From contig CM057009.1 of assembly GCA_029891345.1 (NCBI GenBank), positions 297,942,466 to 298,006,465 of the forward strand: a stretch of DNA of 64,000 bases. The letters run 5' to 3'. The notes beneath the pieces were generated by a model, which worked only from the letters and a program-made list of their open reading frames with translations, was not told the DNA's origin and made no database searches. This document shows positions 34,215-48,596 of the stretch, in pieces. The stretch is from Dryococelus australis. Taxonomy: Eukaryota > Arthropoda > Insecta > Phasmatodea > Phasmatidae. The position numbers were made by a program, and so were the translations under genes. Positions within the stretch are counted from its first letter, which is position 1; every line of letters starts with the position of its first letter.

Positions 34215-35689
34215 CTGACTGGCCCAGTTAAATAACAAAATGTCTTCTCACAAATACATGCAGCAAACAACCAATGAAATACTGCAGGTGTACCAGTTGG
34301 AGATTAAAGTCTAACCTGTGTGGAACACTTTCAGCAAATATCTTGGTGTCCTTACCTATAGTTAATTGTATATGCAGAGTACAAAAAAATTATGTATTTA
34401 AAGATAAAGGTACTATAATTAGCCTGCATGTCACACACAACTCATTACACTTCCTTCAAGAATTAAACATCTTTACAAATAAACACAATTTTTATCGGGT
34501 ATACTACCAAATATCTGAGCTACCTGTAGATGCAATGTCATCATAACTAATAATAATAATAACAACAATAATAATAATAAACAGAAATGGCTCCCACAAA
34601 CAAGTACAATATATGATATGTCACTAAACATATCTGGAAAAGTGGGTAAGTTTACTCTTACTTTATATGAAAATTATACCAACATTCAATTTCTCCCAGC
34701 TAATGAAAGATAAAGGAACCAAAATAAACAATCATGTTATATCAATGTACCACAACTCAACACCCAATGTTTACAAGTACATTTGTACAGACACTCAAAA
34801 AAATATGGCGATTATCCTAATTAAGAACAAACTCTCAATTGAAAATACTTAAATAGAACCAATTAGCATAGCATAAAAAAGAAGTATACATAATGGATAA
34901 CATGAAAATCAAAGTTGCTATGCTACATTAACTACATAACCAAGACTAAAAAGCAAACACACAAACTACAGCAATTTTCAAAATCTGCATAATTTGATAC
35001 ATTTTTCAACATTTAAATGGCAATACAGAGTACATAAATAATATTTATATAACTGAATATCCAGTAATTGTAAATTATAGTTTCATCATGACTACTTATG
35101 TTTGTAAATAAATGAATTTAGGGAGGAGAGGGAGAGTATTTCTAGTCAGTGTGTCTATGAGACTGCATAAATAAAAACAAATTAATTTTCCTCTAGCTAT
35201 TAGCAAATGTGATAATTAACAAAATGAAAAAAAGCATAGTAATTTTAAACTTATTAACAGAACACTGAAATAAACACTAAAAACATCAAAGTTAATTACT
35301 TCTCTATCATAAAAGTTTTTGAAATATTTTTTTTAGTAAATATATAAAATTCTTATTAACTGCGCTTAATGGTATGCATGACAAATGCTGGTTCAGGAAC
35401 TCTTAATTGTCATATATTTCTGAGTCTGAAACTAAAATCTTTGTGTATGCATAGAAAACAATTTAATGTGAGTTTTAAGACAAAATAATAGGAATTTGTG
35501 TCTTTTCTATAAATTTTCATAACCTTTCTATGAGTTGTGACTTAAGTGAGTCAGCAGATAATCTGTCAATGCAGAGAAAATCAATGACTAACAGTCTGGT
35601 TAGTGACTGCGTTGCAAGAGGCAATTAGCTGCAAAATGCAAGCTGCCTTAGGGCATCTGTGTCATTCATATTCAGCTAGCTGTTTGAGT
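34215..35689. other. AT-rich non-coding stretch
   Basis: No coding sequence is recognisable. It includes a short (AAT)n run at 34545-34580. It is probably intron or upstream sequence of the minus-strand gene. Confidence 0.5.
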
Positions 35690-35879
35690 GTATAGATGGC
35701 TAGGTATGGGGCTGAGGAAATTCTACACCTCACCGAGCACTACCGACAATCCCTTGAGAGCTCATCACATTATGAACTGATAATATTGATGTTCATTATC
35801 AATCAGTATTTACCTATATATATATATTTAATGTTTACCATGAAAACTATGTCTGGAATATGGAACTGTAGTAAAATAT

Positions 35880-36030
35880 TGTTGTATCCTTGACCAGGGC
35901 AATTGTTGGCAAGATGGCCGAAAGGTTACGTAAGGAGCAACGTATGCCTCAGCTCATACTAGTGTAGCGTTAACTTATTTAATGCCTTGCCTGCGATACA
36001 TAGTAATGATGCAACATGGTGGCAGCAGTA
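35880..36030 (+). other. LTR end and primer-binding site of element G
   Basis: GATGCAACA (to 36016) followed at once by TGGTGGCAGCAG looks like an LTR 3' end and PBS. The start of the LTR is not defined because no partner LTR is present. The word TTGTATCCTTGACC at about 35882 recurs upstream of element H (55494). Confidence 0.45.
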
Positions 36031-36116
36031 CAGTCAAGCACTATTTCAATAAAGCAGGTGTGAATACGATTAGAGTGCATTAGAACTGAAATTTCTGCAC
36101 TGGACAGGCATACAAG

Positions 36117-36696
36117 ATGGCGGACAACAGTTATAAAGATGCAGACCCAACACAGCAGCCAAGTAACCACCATGTAAAACCGCCAGGCCCGCTTGATTTT
36201 TCTGATGCCAATGCATTGTGAACGGTACCTCAACCTCACCGGTCAGACTTCACAAGCAAAGATGCAGATAAGATTGACCTACTCATGTACTTGTTTGGAG
36301 AACAGTCCGATGAAATTGTCTTAACATTACAACAACCGGCGTGAGACTGGACATATGCTGAACTAGTAACGAATTTCGACAGACACTTCAAACCCTGCAT
36401 TAACATTATATTTGAGAGATCAAAATTCAATTCACGGGTCCAGCAACCAGGGGAAAAGGCAGACGTCACTACATAACCTTACCGAAACATGCCGGTATGG
36501 AATGCTTAAAGAGGAGCTGATACAAGATGGTATTGTCGTAGGGATGCATGACATAGAACTAAGTGGTATGATGCAACTAATGAGTGACTTAACCCTACAA
36601 GAAGCCGTCAACATGTGCATACAAGCAGAACTACAATTTTCACAGTTGCTGCAGTTATGGGAGCCACGGTCCGAGGAAGTCTACTATGTGCATTGA
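36117..36696 (+). pseudogene. gag of element G
   Basis: It begins MADNSYKDADP, then PPGPLDFSDAN (the P-x-P-L-x-L-x-G start of many insect Gypsy gags). It continues with MYLFGEQSDEIVLTL, then NSRVQQPGEKADVTT, CRYGMLKEELIQDGIVVGMH and LTLQEAVNMCIQAELQFSQ, a standard capsid C-terminal region. Three stops or frameshifts break it. Cys-rich words after it (about 36790-36900) are remnants of zinc knuckles. Confidence 0.8.
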
Positions 36697-37020
36697 GATG
36701 ACAAAAAAATCAAGACCAGACAAAATACCAGTTCAGCGCCAGTCCACGAAGGAACAGAAATACAGGACCACCACAGAGGGAACACCGCAATGGCTGTGGT
36801 TACTGTGGCAGGACATATACAAGTAGTAAGTCCTCTGCAATAAACACCAAGTGTTATTCTTTGGCCACAAGGGTCCTTTTTCCAGAGTCTGTAGGGCCAG
36901 CAAACACTTTCAGCACGTCACCGAAACTCCAAGCTCCCAGGAGAGCATAAATTAATTTGTGGTGGGGAGTGTGGCTGAAAGGTTAGGTCGTCCAGACAAC
37001 AGTGGGACGATAACCCATTT

Positions 37021-37356
37021 CAAGTGACAGTGGAAGTTCCAGAACTGGGGAAGACCAGGGACTTTGTGATCGATACGGGGGCAGATGTCATGTGCCTTCC
37101 AGCTATCATAATAGCTGGAACAAATATCGTTCCCCAAGCCAGCCACAACGCAGTCTGCGGGCCGGACAGCCACCCACTTGATGTAATGGGCTCTCAATCG
37201 TTGACCTTGGGCTACAAGAGGAAAGAGGAAAAAGTTAAAGTGTATTGTATTAATAAGTTATGCAACTCGTTGTTGGGTAAAGATGCACTCCGAGCTTTGC
37301 ATGTGGTTCAAGTCATTCGCAGTATTAATGTGGCAGCTGAGTTCCCACAGGTGTAG
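37021..37356 (+). pseudogene. aspartic protease of element G
   Basis: The open frame gives TRDFVIDTGADVMCLPA, with the DTGA site intact, then SQSLTLGYKRKEEKVKVY and NSLLGKDALRALHVVQVIRS, the L-L-G-x-x-A/D-x-x-x-L-x-L region. It ends in a stop at 37354, before RT. Of the proteases in the window this is the best preserved. Confidence 0.8.
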
Positions 37357-37384
37357 AGGTCGGTCTGGGAAAGTTTGAAGGAGA

Positions 37385-38140
37385 AATGGAAATACACCTG
37401 CAGAAAGAAGCACAGACTTATGCGTTGACTATGCCCAGGTTTGTCCCACTGCCATTGTTACCTAAAATAAAAAAATAACTAGAAAGAATGGTCAGGTTAG
37501 AGGCCATTACACCAATAGATTTTCCCACACAATTTTGTGCTCCAATGTTGGTTGTGGCTTAGGGAGACAAAGTAAGGGTTTGTTGTGACTTTACTGAAAT
37601 AAACAAATATGTAGACCGCCCGGTTTTTCCCATTCACAATGTTCAGGATACCTTATCGCAACTGAACCATGCTAAAGTCTTCAGTAAGATCGACACAAAC
37701 TCTGGATTTTACCAAGTCCCGCATAGTGAAAATAGCCAGCCTCTGACAACATTCATTCCCCTGTTTGGCAGGTTCATGTAACAAAGATTGCCTTTTGGTT
37801 TGAATGCAGCCCCAGAGTATTTTAGTTGTAAGATTGCCCGAATCCTGGAACACATATCACATGTCCTTCAGCACGTTTATGTTCTAGTTTATAGGAAGAC
37901 AGTCAAACAACATGGCACGACCTGCCTGGTGCTGACCAACTACAAGGAAGAAGGTATTAATATTAAAATGGACAATAGTGTTTTTAGGGGTAGATAGATT
38001 AGGTTTATAGGTTAGGAGATTTCGTCAGAGGGTGTATCAGTTGAACCAAGCAGAATCAAAGCCATAGCAGAATTTTCGCAGCCTAAAACTAGGATGGAGT
38101 TCTTACGATTCTTAGGCATGGTTAATTACCTGAGTAATTT
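37385..38140 (+). pseudogene. reverse transcriptase of element G
   Basis: RT words: EMEIHLQKEAQTYALTMPR, RLEAITPIDFPTQFCAPMLV, DKVRVCCDFTEINKYVDRPV, KVFSKIDTNSGFYQVPHSE, LPFGLNAAPEYFSCKIARIL. The catalytic box, normally YVDD, is lost (YVLVY). FLRFLGMVNYLSNFIPN marks the thumb. There are several in-frame stops. Confidence 0.85.
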
Positions 38141-38199
38141 TATACCTAACAAAAGCCAAATTCTACAACCACTGCAGGAATTACTGATGGAAAATCACA

Positions 38200-38729
38200 T
38201 GTATATGTGGGGAAGGGACCAACAGTTAGCATTCCAGGAGATAAAAATCTGATGCTAAAAGATCCATGTAGCTCACTTCGACGTGTGCAAAAAAGTTATA
38301 GTAAGTGCAGACAGGTCCGTATACGGACTGGGCTGTGTCTTGATGCAAGTGAGTTAACCTGGTACCCTGGAAGAAGTATGCTAAGCTTCAAGGGTTTTCA
38401 CGAAGACCGAAATGCGGTACGCTCAAATAGAGAAAGAAGTCCTGGCCTTGACATGGGCGTGTGAGAAATTCCAAGAATATGTTCTTGGGCTCCATGTTGA
38501 ACTGGAGACAGACCACAAACCATTAATCCAAATACTTTCCTCCAAAAACATTGATGACCTGAGTCCTAGATTGCAAAGATTTTTAATCAGACTTATTACG
38601 TATTCTTACACAATTTCTTACGTGCTGGGAAAACAATTAGTTATAGCAGATTGTCTGTCACGAAACCCAGTTCAGGAAATAGACTCGTTGGCTGAGGAAC
38701 TGTCTGCATATGAACATGGTCATATCTAA
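38200..38729 (+). pseudogene. RNase H of element G
   Basis: HVAHFDVCKKVIVSADRSVYGLG is split by frames (first Asp). RYAQIEKEVLALTWACEKFQ carries the catalytic Glu, VELETDHKPLIQI the T-D-H motif, and GKQLVIADCLSRNPV the final A-D-x-L-S-R motif. The frame 38412-38729 is open for 105 codons. Confidence 0.85.
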
Positions 38730-38975
38730 TGTGTCAGTTGCGCCAAACATCGTACAGCAAATTAAAGCCAAACAGTAAACTGACCCAGTCTGTAAGGCAC
38801 TAATAGAATATACCAAAACACAATGACCACCCAGGCGACACATACTGAAAGAACTGAACAAATACTACCAGTACGATATTAAATATACATTTGTGAAGGG
38901 TTCCTATTAAAGAACACCCAGCTGATAGTTCCAGTTGAAATGCAACAGTACATTGTTGCACAACTTCACAAAGGT

Positions 38976-40140
38976 AATTTTAAAATTTTCTAAAAATAAT
39001 GATTTGTAGTTGAGTTTTCTCACATTGCTCGCATATCGGGAAGATGAAATGCAAATACAAATGCTTGCCTTTGACCATGACGATCACGGTGTCCCCATCT
39101 ACATCAAGAAAATGTTGGACGGTTTTTTCGAGTGATGGGAGAATTTACATATTGAGCTGTGATGTATGCAGATACCTTAATTGTTGTTCAGACATTGGTA
39201 AGTTAACATCAATTTGGAAGCATTCTCTTCCGATACTGCAAAGATGAATTGTGAGTATGAAGGTCTTCCTTCAACCTCAACTAACAAGGAGTCATGACCT
39301 GCACCATCGCGTTGTCATCAGTGCAGATTCTGTGACATAATTTTCACCTTTCGTCAAAATACTCGGCGACATGACAGAATGGCCTGTACAAAGAGTCCTT
39401 TTTGTGCAATGAAGAATTACAGCAATGACAGAATGAAGTTTTTGCATGGCAATACATTGAAAAAACATACCGAGATCTGCAAGGATTCGTCTATTGGGGG
39501 CCAGCAAGCGTTGCCTGCAATATCTCCTTCTACATAGATGGGTACTGCTTTTGCAGACGATTATGATGAGACAGTTAATGCTAAAGATGGAATGAGTGCA
39601 GTAGAGTAAGTTTGTACAGAATATACACTTGCAAGATGTTCACGTGATGTTGGCGAACATCAAAGTAAACAGTCGTTGGCTCTACATATTGATGAGCATA
39701 CACCTTCTACAAAGAAAAGCAAAATTTAATATACAATACAAAACAGGAGATGAAGACGACCATGAAGACAGTGATAGTGTTAAGACGAATATAATTCTCT
39801 CAATGTTTCCACATATTTCTACAACGAGTTTCCTTCGACAAGTGATGCAAATAAGGCAGAAGATGCTGTGAATACTGGCTAGATGTATACTGAAGACCAG
39901 AATGAACTTGTTGATACACTCAAATATTTGACTGACTTTTCACAAACATGGGTATGGCTTGCGCCTTGCTGAGATATATTTAATCATCGATAAACTTAAG
40001 AATCGGGGTTATATCAGATGATGTTATGAACTGCTTACTTATAAAAATGTAATTGAAAATAACTGCTTTTTTGTGTGCCGTATCCTTTTATCCATTACAA
40101 CTTTAGTTGACTGCATACATGGAAAGATTGAAATATTGCA
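38976..40140 (+). other. unidentified stretch with a decayed zinc-finger-like frame
   Basis: At about 39315-39480 one frame reads CHQCRFCDIIFTFRQNTRRH then DRMAC, a C2HC-like finger, followed by a second Cys/His group (CAMKNYSNDRM, HTEICKD). Flanking frames have stops. A decayed zinc-finger gene or mobile element is possible, but the family is not recognised. Confidence 0.3.
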
Positions 40141-40149
40141 ATTGAGGTG

Positions 40150-40900
40150 GAGGATTGATAAAGATTAAGTTGCAGGATTGCCAATGATTAATCAATGGGT
40201 GGATCGATGGATTGGATTGGATGATCGATGGAGCGAGTCATCGGACCATGGGCCAAGGTCAAGGTCTGGGTCCAACATGACTGTTGGGTTATGTCATAAC
40301 ATGGTGGTTGGTGTTAGTCGATTACATTACGTTGACAGATGGTAAGAATGTTTGTGTTACAGGTTGTTCTGGACTATACATTTGCGATTGTTGGTGTATG
40401 TGAAATGGTGTGGACAGTATGTGTGTGTGTGTTTGTCTCGGCGAGTCCTGTAATGCTAAGGTATGCTTGAGTTATAGTAAGAGGTATGAGTGGTCAGTGT
40501 ATTCTGACTGGTGTAGTCAGCATGGTGGATGGTATGAGAAGAAGTTGATTGTGTCACTGGTATGGGCTGTATGTTTGCTTTGTATGGTCTGTGTGGACAA
40601 ATGTTTGAGGTATGTTAAAGTTAGAGTGGTGGTATGGTTAGTAGGTATAAGCAATGTTGGTTGGTAGAACAAGTATAATGGGTGTTAGGTTATGGGCTGG
40701 CCTCAGCTGTATAGTTGCTCGAGTTATGATGGATATTGTGTTTGTCTATTGGGTGGTGTGGTTGAATTGAATTTTTTATTGGTTATAAGAGATGGGGTTG
40801 TTGGGTGGTCTGGTATGACTTGGGTTATAATGGTTGGTATGGTGGTATAGTGACTAGTATATATTTGGCTGGTGTCGCCCAGTAGAGCAGAAAGTACGAG
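40150..40900. repeat. GT-rich, strand-asymmetric low-complexity region
   Basis: The plus strand is dominated by G and T with recurring GGTATGG, TGGTTGG and GGATTGGAT words and almost no C runs. The open frame at 40410-40667 follows from this composition. No sharp repeat unit is evident. Confidence 0.5.
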
Positions 40901-41428
40901 CGGTAAGTAAATTTTTGGTAAGGTCAGTGTGCGTAAAAAAGCTCCTACATATAAATAAAAAACTTAAAAATTACATAAGTTAAATCTGTACAATAAATTA
41001 AAAAATTCAGAAAATAAGTCTGGGATAGCAAAACAAAATTATATGTACTTAAAATGTTAAACTTAAAAAGAAAAACTTATTACTGGCCTATGTAAGTCTG
41101 GTGTTGATCGGGTAGAGCAGATGGCATGCATGAGTTACAGTGGGTGGAACATTGAATGTTAAGGTGTCTGCTTGCGAGTATATAAGTAGGTGGGTTCATT
41201 TTGTAGAGCTGTTTGACAGTACCAGTTGTGAAACTTTGTGGCGAAGAAGAAAATTTTACCAAGGGTTCTGGTTGAACGTTTGCTTGCATAGACTGTCTTG
41301 AGCTGTGTATAAACAGATTATATTAACTATGTGAAAGGTGAGCATGCTACTGTAAAGATACTACGTGAATGGCATGGAAAATCTAAGTATTCAGTTTTTA
41401 TATTTGTAGTTTGAAGTATGTAAATATA

Positions 41429-42567
41429 CACTTACATGACAAAAAGTCTTGGCATAACACTATGCAACTGAATGACTTGTGGCACCACCGCTGCAGAGAC
41501 ATGCACGGTTATAAACCGGTCTCAGTTGTGAAAAGGTGGTCGTGTCAATCAGATTGACTGTTGTTTACATGCTCATGGCAAGGCAACGTGTGTTATCAGA
41601 ATTTGAATGGTGCATAATTGTGGGTGCCAGAAGGATGGGACATTCAATTTCAGAAGTTGTGGAGACCTTCAATATTCCTCGATCCACAGTGTCACATGTG
41701 TACAGGGAATATCAAAATTATGCCATTACGATCCACCGCGGGACAACACAGTGGCAGTCCAAAGTTGCTTGATGATCGTGACTGGCGGAGGTTGGGTAGA
41801 ATTGTCCGTGCTAACAGAGCACAAACACTTGCTCAAATCACAGCCACAGTCAGATCTGTGCACCGTGCATTAACTTCCATGGGATAAGGAAGCAGAAGAA
41901 CCAGCAAAGTGCTCCTGAGGTAGTTAATTGGACCCTGGAGGACTGGAAACATGTGGCCTGGTCCGATGATTCACAATACAGGTTGTTTTGGGCTGATGGC
42001 AGGGTTCGGATATAGCGCATACCCAATGAGGCCATGGATCCCAGTTGTCAACAATACACCGTGCAGGCTGGTGGTGGTTGAGTAATGGTGAGGGGCATGT
42101 TCATGGGTTGGGTCCACTTGTCCATGTACCCACAAAACTCAATGGTAGCCATTACAAAACTCTCCTTGGTGACCATTTGCAGCCGTTCATGGACTTCAGT
42201 TTTCCTGACAACGACTGGATGTTCCAACAGGATAATGTGCCATCTCATCGGGCTGCAGACATCCAGGAAGGGTTCAAAGAGCATTCTGGAAAGTTGCTGT
42301 GAATGGAGTGGCCAGCACGTTCCCCCGCCTTAACACAATTGAGAATTTATGGGATATGGTGGAGAGAGCCATTCACACCCAAGATCCTGCACCTAGAAAT
42401 ACCAGGGAACTTTGAGCAGCTATTCAGACAGCATGGCTTAACATCTCTCCAGAGGTCTTCTGTCCACTTGTGGAGTCCATGCCACTTCAAGTTACAGAAC
42501 TTCTTTCAGCTAGAGGGGTCACTACACGTTATTAGATGGGTATCGCATGACTTTTCTCATGCCAGTG
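41429..42567 (+). mobile_element. Tc1/mariner-like transposon (1.14 kb)
   Basis: The ends CACTTACATGACAAAAAGTC (from 41429) and, inverted, CACTGGCATGAGAAAAGTCA (to 42567) are terminal inverted repeats of at least 20 bases, and each is flanked by TA. The inside is filled by a plus-strand transposase gene. The termini differ from those of the element at 24603-26086, so it is a different family. Confidence 0.88.
41575..42535 (+). pseudogene. Tc1-like transposase, frameshifted
   Basis: Starts MARQRVLSEFEWCIIVGARR, the paired-type HTH (SISEVVETFNIPRSTVSHVY), then LLDDRDWRRLGRIVRANRAQ in another frame. The DDE core has HVAWSDDSQYRLFWADGR (first Asp), WMFQQDNVPSHRA (second Asp) and, after a frameshift, IENLWDMVERAIHTQDPAP (Glu), ending SARGVTTRY and stop. 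The span of about 320 codons is nearly full length for the family. Several frameshifts and stops make it inactive, though the three acidic positions remain. Confidence 0.87.
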
Positions 42568-45085
42568 TATATATGTGATATAAATAAAAAAAGTTTTAAA
42601 TTTCTTGCTGGTGTTGTACCGTGCCTACATCCCCTGATATAGAGAATATTATGGTACTTAGTTTATTCACATATACATAAATTTAATAAAATCCCATTAG
42701 ATAGTTATGCCAACAAAAAATTGTTGAGTAGTGAATAATTAACATAGTCTAATATTTAGTCTTGAAGAGAGGAGACCTAAAATGAAGTAAAGAGAAATTT
42801 TTGCTAAACTCTATGTACATTTTAAGTAGAACTTACAAAAAAAATAAATAAATGAAATAAATTTAAAAAACATACATTCTTCAATATTTTTTATTTTATT
42901 ATTTTAATCTTGTATTGTAATCATTCTGTTATAAATAGAACTCATTAAAAATAGCACTATGAAGGAAATATTGTTAAGACAGTATTTTTGCGATTTTTGA
43001 GCATTTTTAATTGTTTTGTTCGGATACCTATTATTTTGTTATCATCCACGAGGTAATTTGGGTAATTTTCATAGTGTAAATAGATGTCTTCCTTCTGTCA
43101 TAAATTTGTGTCCAGTTGCCGTAACATTGTTGATAAAGAAAAGCCTATGATGGCATAATGTAAGAACAGAGCAAGAAATATCTGTTTACCGTGATGGTAG
43201 AAAATGAAAGTTCATAAAAAGATTTGTGAGCCAGTATGATAAATGTAAAAGACAAAGTAAGACCATTCTGTTACAGTTAAGACGTTTCCAAATGATTAAT
43301 GGTACAGAATTACAATGAGTTGAAGGCCATCCATGATTTATAGTAATAATGATTTTATTGTACATTTTTAATGTAGGTTATTTTAATTCATTTTTGAGTT
43401 GGCCTAAAGAATTAATGAATTATTAATGGATTTTTCTACTTGTTGTTGAGGAATAGATTCCTATTGAACTATTTGAGCAGTACATTCCAAGTAGAAATTC
43501 TATTAACACATTTGTGTTCTTATTAACTTAAATTTTAAACATGAATAGATATGAAATGCGGTTTGTGATTTTAGTTTTTATGTTAAAGTATGTTAACACC
43601 TTGAGTTTACAAGAAACTAATATGTATCTAAATTCCTTCTATTTCATACCAAAATGTACTAAAAAGGTACTTTTGTTTATTTAACTCATGTAAAACATTT
43701 TTTTTGTATGCATTTTTATTAATGGTTTTTATATTAAAATTTGAACATTTTAATGAAAACATAATCTTTTATTTATAAACAGTTAATTCCACCCTCCCTT
43801 TTTATGAATCTGGTTAATTTTAAAGGAGCCATCAATTTGATTAATTATTTTATTTAATGAACTTATTAATTTTATTTTTATTTTTACATCATCAGTGATA
43901 ATCTGTCTAAGATTGCACATGACCTCTTACATGCAGTGAAAGTGAGTTTGAGCTCTACCTAAAATGGACAAAATGATTAAGTTTTGGTCTTCAAGGCCAC
44001 CCCTGTTGAAAAAGTGCCTTGTGGTGGAATGACCTCAGCAGAATTTGATACAGACCAGTAATTGAAACAGATGAAAAATGTTGAAGTTTTCAGAGATGGT
44101 TAGGGAGGAGATGTAGGATGGTCTTTAATTTTATGCGGTGTTGAGTTGATGATAAGGTGCAGCTGAGGAGGAGCTGTGGTGTATAGGTAATTGTGAAGTT
44201 GAGAGTGTGTGCCTCAAATTAAGTTGTTTACCCCTTTAAAGACAGTTAAGGGGTTTAGTAGTTTTAAGTAAGTTATTTGAGTTTCCCCTACATCTTCCTC
44301 CGCTACGAGTCTACGAGTTTTGAAGCTGTTTCAGTTATTTTAGTTTTGTTTTGAACATGTTGAACTAGTTAAATGAGTGGTTAAAGAATATACAAAGTTA
44401 AGATTGAGGTCTTAAGATTGAGGTCAATTGATTGATTAACAAGATTAAATAAGTAATGAATTATTGATTCCCCCACACACCACTTACCCTTCTCCTCCTT
44501 TTAACCTACTCTCCTTTATCTCATTTCCCGTTCTTCTTTCTTTCCTTAACAGTACCCCCCTCCCAAGAAGTCATCATTTTTCCCCTTTCCCAATTTTTCA
44601 CAATATTATTTAAACTAATAACCACTATGCTTATAAAGGGCTTAAACAAATAAATTCTCCAGGTTACAAATTATGCATCCAGATCTGAATTTCCAGAGCC
44701 TGTCTGCCTTTTAAAGTTCACAAATTATATTTGCCTACATAAATGCCTACACATATTCATGCTTATGAGCAAGACTTGCTACATAATTATTAAAAATAAT
44801 ATATAAAAATAATCAATTTGAGCATAGGCACATATGCTTCAGAAACCGACTGAAAATAAAGAAAAATTCTAATACATTTGGCATTAGAAAGATTTTAAAA
44901 GGATAAATATGATGAATTTAAACTGAAAAAGGCTCTTCAATAAATGTGGTCATGAGCCATATATGTGTTGATTAAAAATAAATATAATCAACCATTTAAT
45001 ACATCAAAAATATATCTGTAATTGTACGAGGGAATGGCAGCCTCTTTGTTTGGATGCTTATAAACAACATTTGAGCACTCATTTT
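42568..45085. other. AT-rich non-coding stretch
   Basis: 2.5 kb without a recognisable gene or repeat family; extended A+T runs and short open frames only. Confidence 0.6.
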
Positions 45086-45090
45086 GGCGT

Positions 45091-45165
45091 GAGTGTGGTG
45101 GTTGAGTGGTCAAGATGCTCAACTCCTAATCCAAAGTTCTCTGGTTCGAATCCCATCCCAGCATC
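45091..45165 (+). repeat. tRNA-derived SINE head
   Basis: TGGTTGAGTGG (45099-45109) fits RNA polymerase III box A, and GGTTCGAATCC (45143-45153) is a near-perfect box B, 33 bases further on. The flanking arms do not pair into an acceptor stem, so it is read as a SINE head and not a tRNA gene. An AT-rich tail follows. Confidence 0.5.
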
Positions 45166-45569
45166 TCTCATGGCAAAGTGTGAAATTAACATAGTTCAAT
45201 TTTTTAAAATCACTTTTACATTACAAATACCTTTTTTTAAAATAAATTTTACCATATTTTTATAAAAGATTTCGGCAATTTTTCAAATGATAAATAAAAT
45301 AAATTAAAGTAAATTAATTCTACAGATTCCTAGATGTCTGAATGACAAGGTTGCACAACAGAGTGAGCGGCCACGGCCATTGGCCTCTCTCCCTTTCCCC
45401 TGCGCGGTGCCTACCTACGGTCACCAGCATAATTTGCATATCACAACAGGCACGCCTGCCTCGCGGGCCTGTTGGCGCATGTATGCAGTTACAAGGCTAG
45501 GTGACTTAATTTTTGTACTACAGTAAAAACAAATTGATTAAGGAACTACGGAGATGATGGTGTTAAACG

Positions 45570-47490
<1,921 letters not shown>

Positions 47491-48596
47491 ATGTCGTCTA
47501 CCAGTGCACCTATTTTTAGTTCAATATCTCAACACCAGAGCGAAGGATACTTATTTTCGTGTGACTGTGTGTTCTATTATCTATGGGCCCTTTCTTCAAC
47601 TTTAGTATCAGCAGACCAAAATATGATGTTTGTGGCTTTCATGTACAGTGTGAAAAAAAGATTGCTAGTAACCCAAACAATGAGTGTTTACTTAAATTTT
47701 AAGTACATACAAAAAAAGCAGAGACATCAGAAGTTAAGAAACAAATATTATTCAAGATGGATAAAGGATCTAAGAATCCCTGTTGTCGAATTCGATTATG
47801 CACAAAATGTGCTCATTCCTAAGTTAAACTGCACATCACAGTTTTATAAACATTTCTTATGGCTGTATGTATTTAATGTACATATACATAATGATGACTC
47901 GTCCTACCTGTACACATTGATGGAATCTAGGGCAAAAAACCCAAACACGGTAGCATCATTTGTAAGTGAAGTACTGGGAAAGAAAATGCAAGAATTCCTT
48001 GAACTTAAAGAAATAAACCACATTGTCTGATGCTGCTGGTGGGCAGAATAAAAACTCAACAATGATCTGGTTTCGTTAAATTTTTGGTAGACTACACAAC
48101 ATTGATATAACACACTTGTTTCCAGTAAGAGAACACTCTTCTGGTCAATGCCACCAAAATTTTGGTTTGATGAAAACAAGAATAAAATGTGTAGAAACAG
48201 TTGAAACATCAATGCCATATCTGACTGAAATGGTTCAATGTCGATCACATTCATCACCTTTCGAAGTTCTATTTGACAGGGATGTTATCATAAACTGGGA
48301 AAAGGGGCTTCAAAACTGCTTTAAGACATCACCCACATGTAAATACGAAACCTTCAAAATTCAGTTCTATGTCCGGATAAAGTAGAAGGCTAATTATTTT
48401 CGCCTTTTCAACACTGGAATGGACATTATTCCCATGAGAGGCTTTAAGAGATAAAAGACATTAAAAAAAAGTACCACAAAATTCCATTAATAAAAAAACC
48501 GCTGACGATATCAACGCATTATTGAAATACATGAGTGAAAGTTCGACGAACATTGAGAAATTGTTTGAAGAAAGTGATACAAGTATTGGTGTTTGA
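47491..48596 (+). pseudogene. DUF7869-like RNase H-fold (transposase-like) gene, decayed
   Basis: The frame 47491-48030 reads VVEFDYAQNVLIPKLN and then SQFYKHFLWLYVFNVHIHND. After a one-base shift come SDAAGGQNKNSTMIWF and THLFPVREHSSGQCHQNFGL, then VETVETSMPYLTEM. The F-D-Y-A-Q-N, S-D-x-x-G-G-Q-N-K-N and H-x-F-P-V-R-x-H-S-x-x-Q-C motifs recall DUF7869-type proteins found in many copies in arthropod and cnidarian genomes, probably RNase H-fold transposase-like. Two Asp residues of a possible active site are kept. The C-terminus continues in another frame to a stop at 48594-48596. No terminal repeats were found. Confidence 0.5.

Larger units (their letters stand above)
35690..38975 (+). mobile_element. 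Ty3/Gypsy retrotransposon G
   Basis: A probable LTR tail ends CAACA at 36016, followed by a TGGTGGCAGCAG primer site. After this come gag, zinc knuckle region, protease, RT and RNase H. It ends at about 38975 where the integrase H2C2 domain should begin (LIVPVEMQQYIVAQLHKG), so the 3' part and the second LTR are missing. Element H at 55.5-58.35 kb is another member of the same family. Stops and frameshifts are frequent. Confidence 0.88.

Noticed and set aside
41170..41290. TATATAAG followed by an initiator-like TTCATTTT as a core promoter
   Set aside because: The spacing of about 19 bases is too short for a TATA-Inr pair, and no transcript or gene follows except the Tc1 element.
45091..45165. 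A functional tRNA gene
   Set aside because: Boxes A and B are present, but the acceptor and anticodon stems do not pair.
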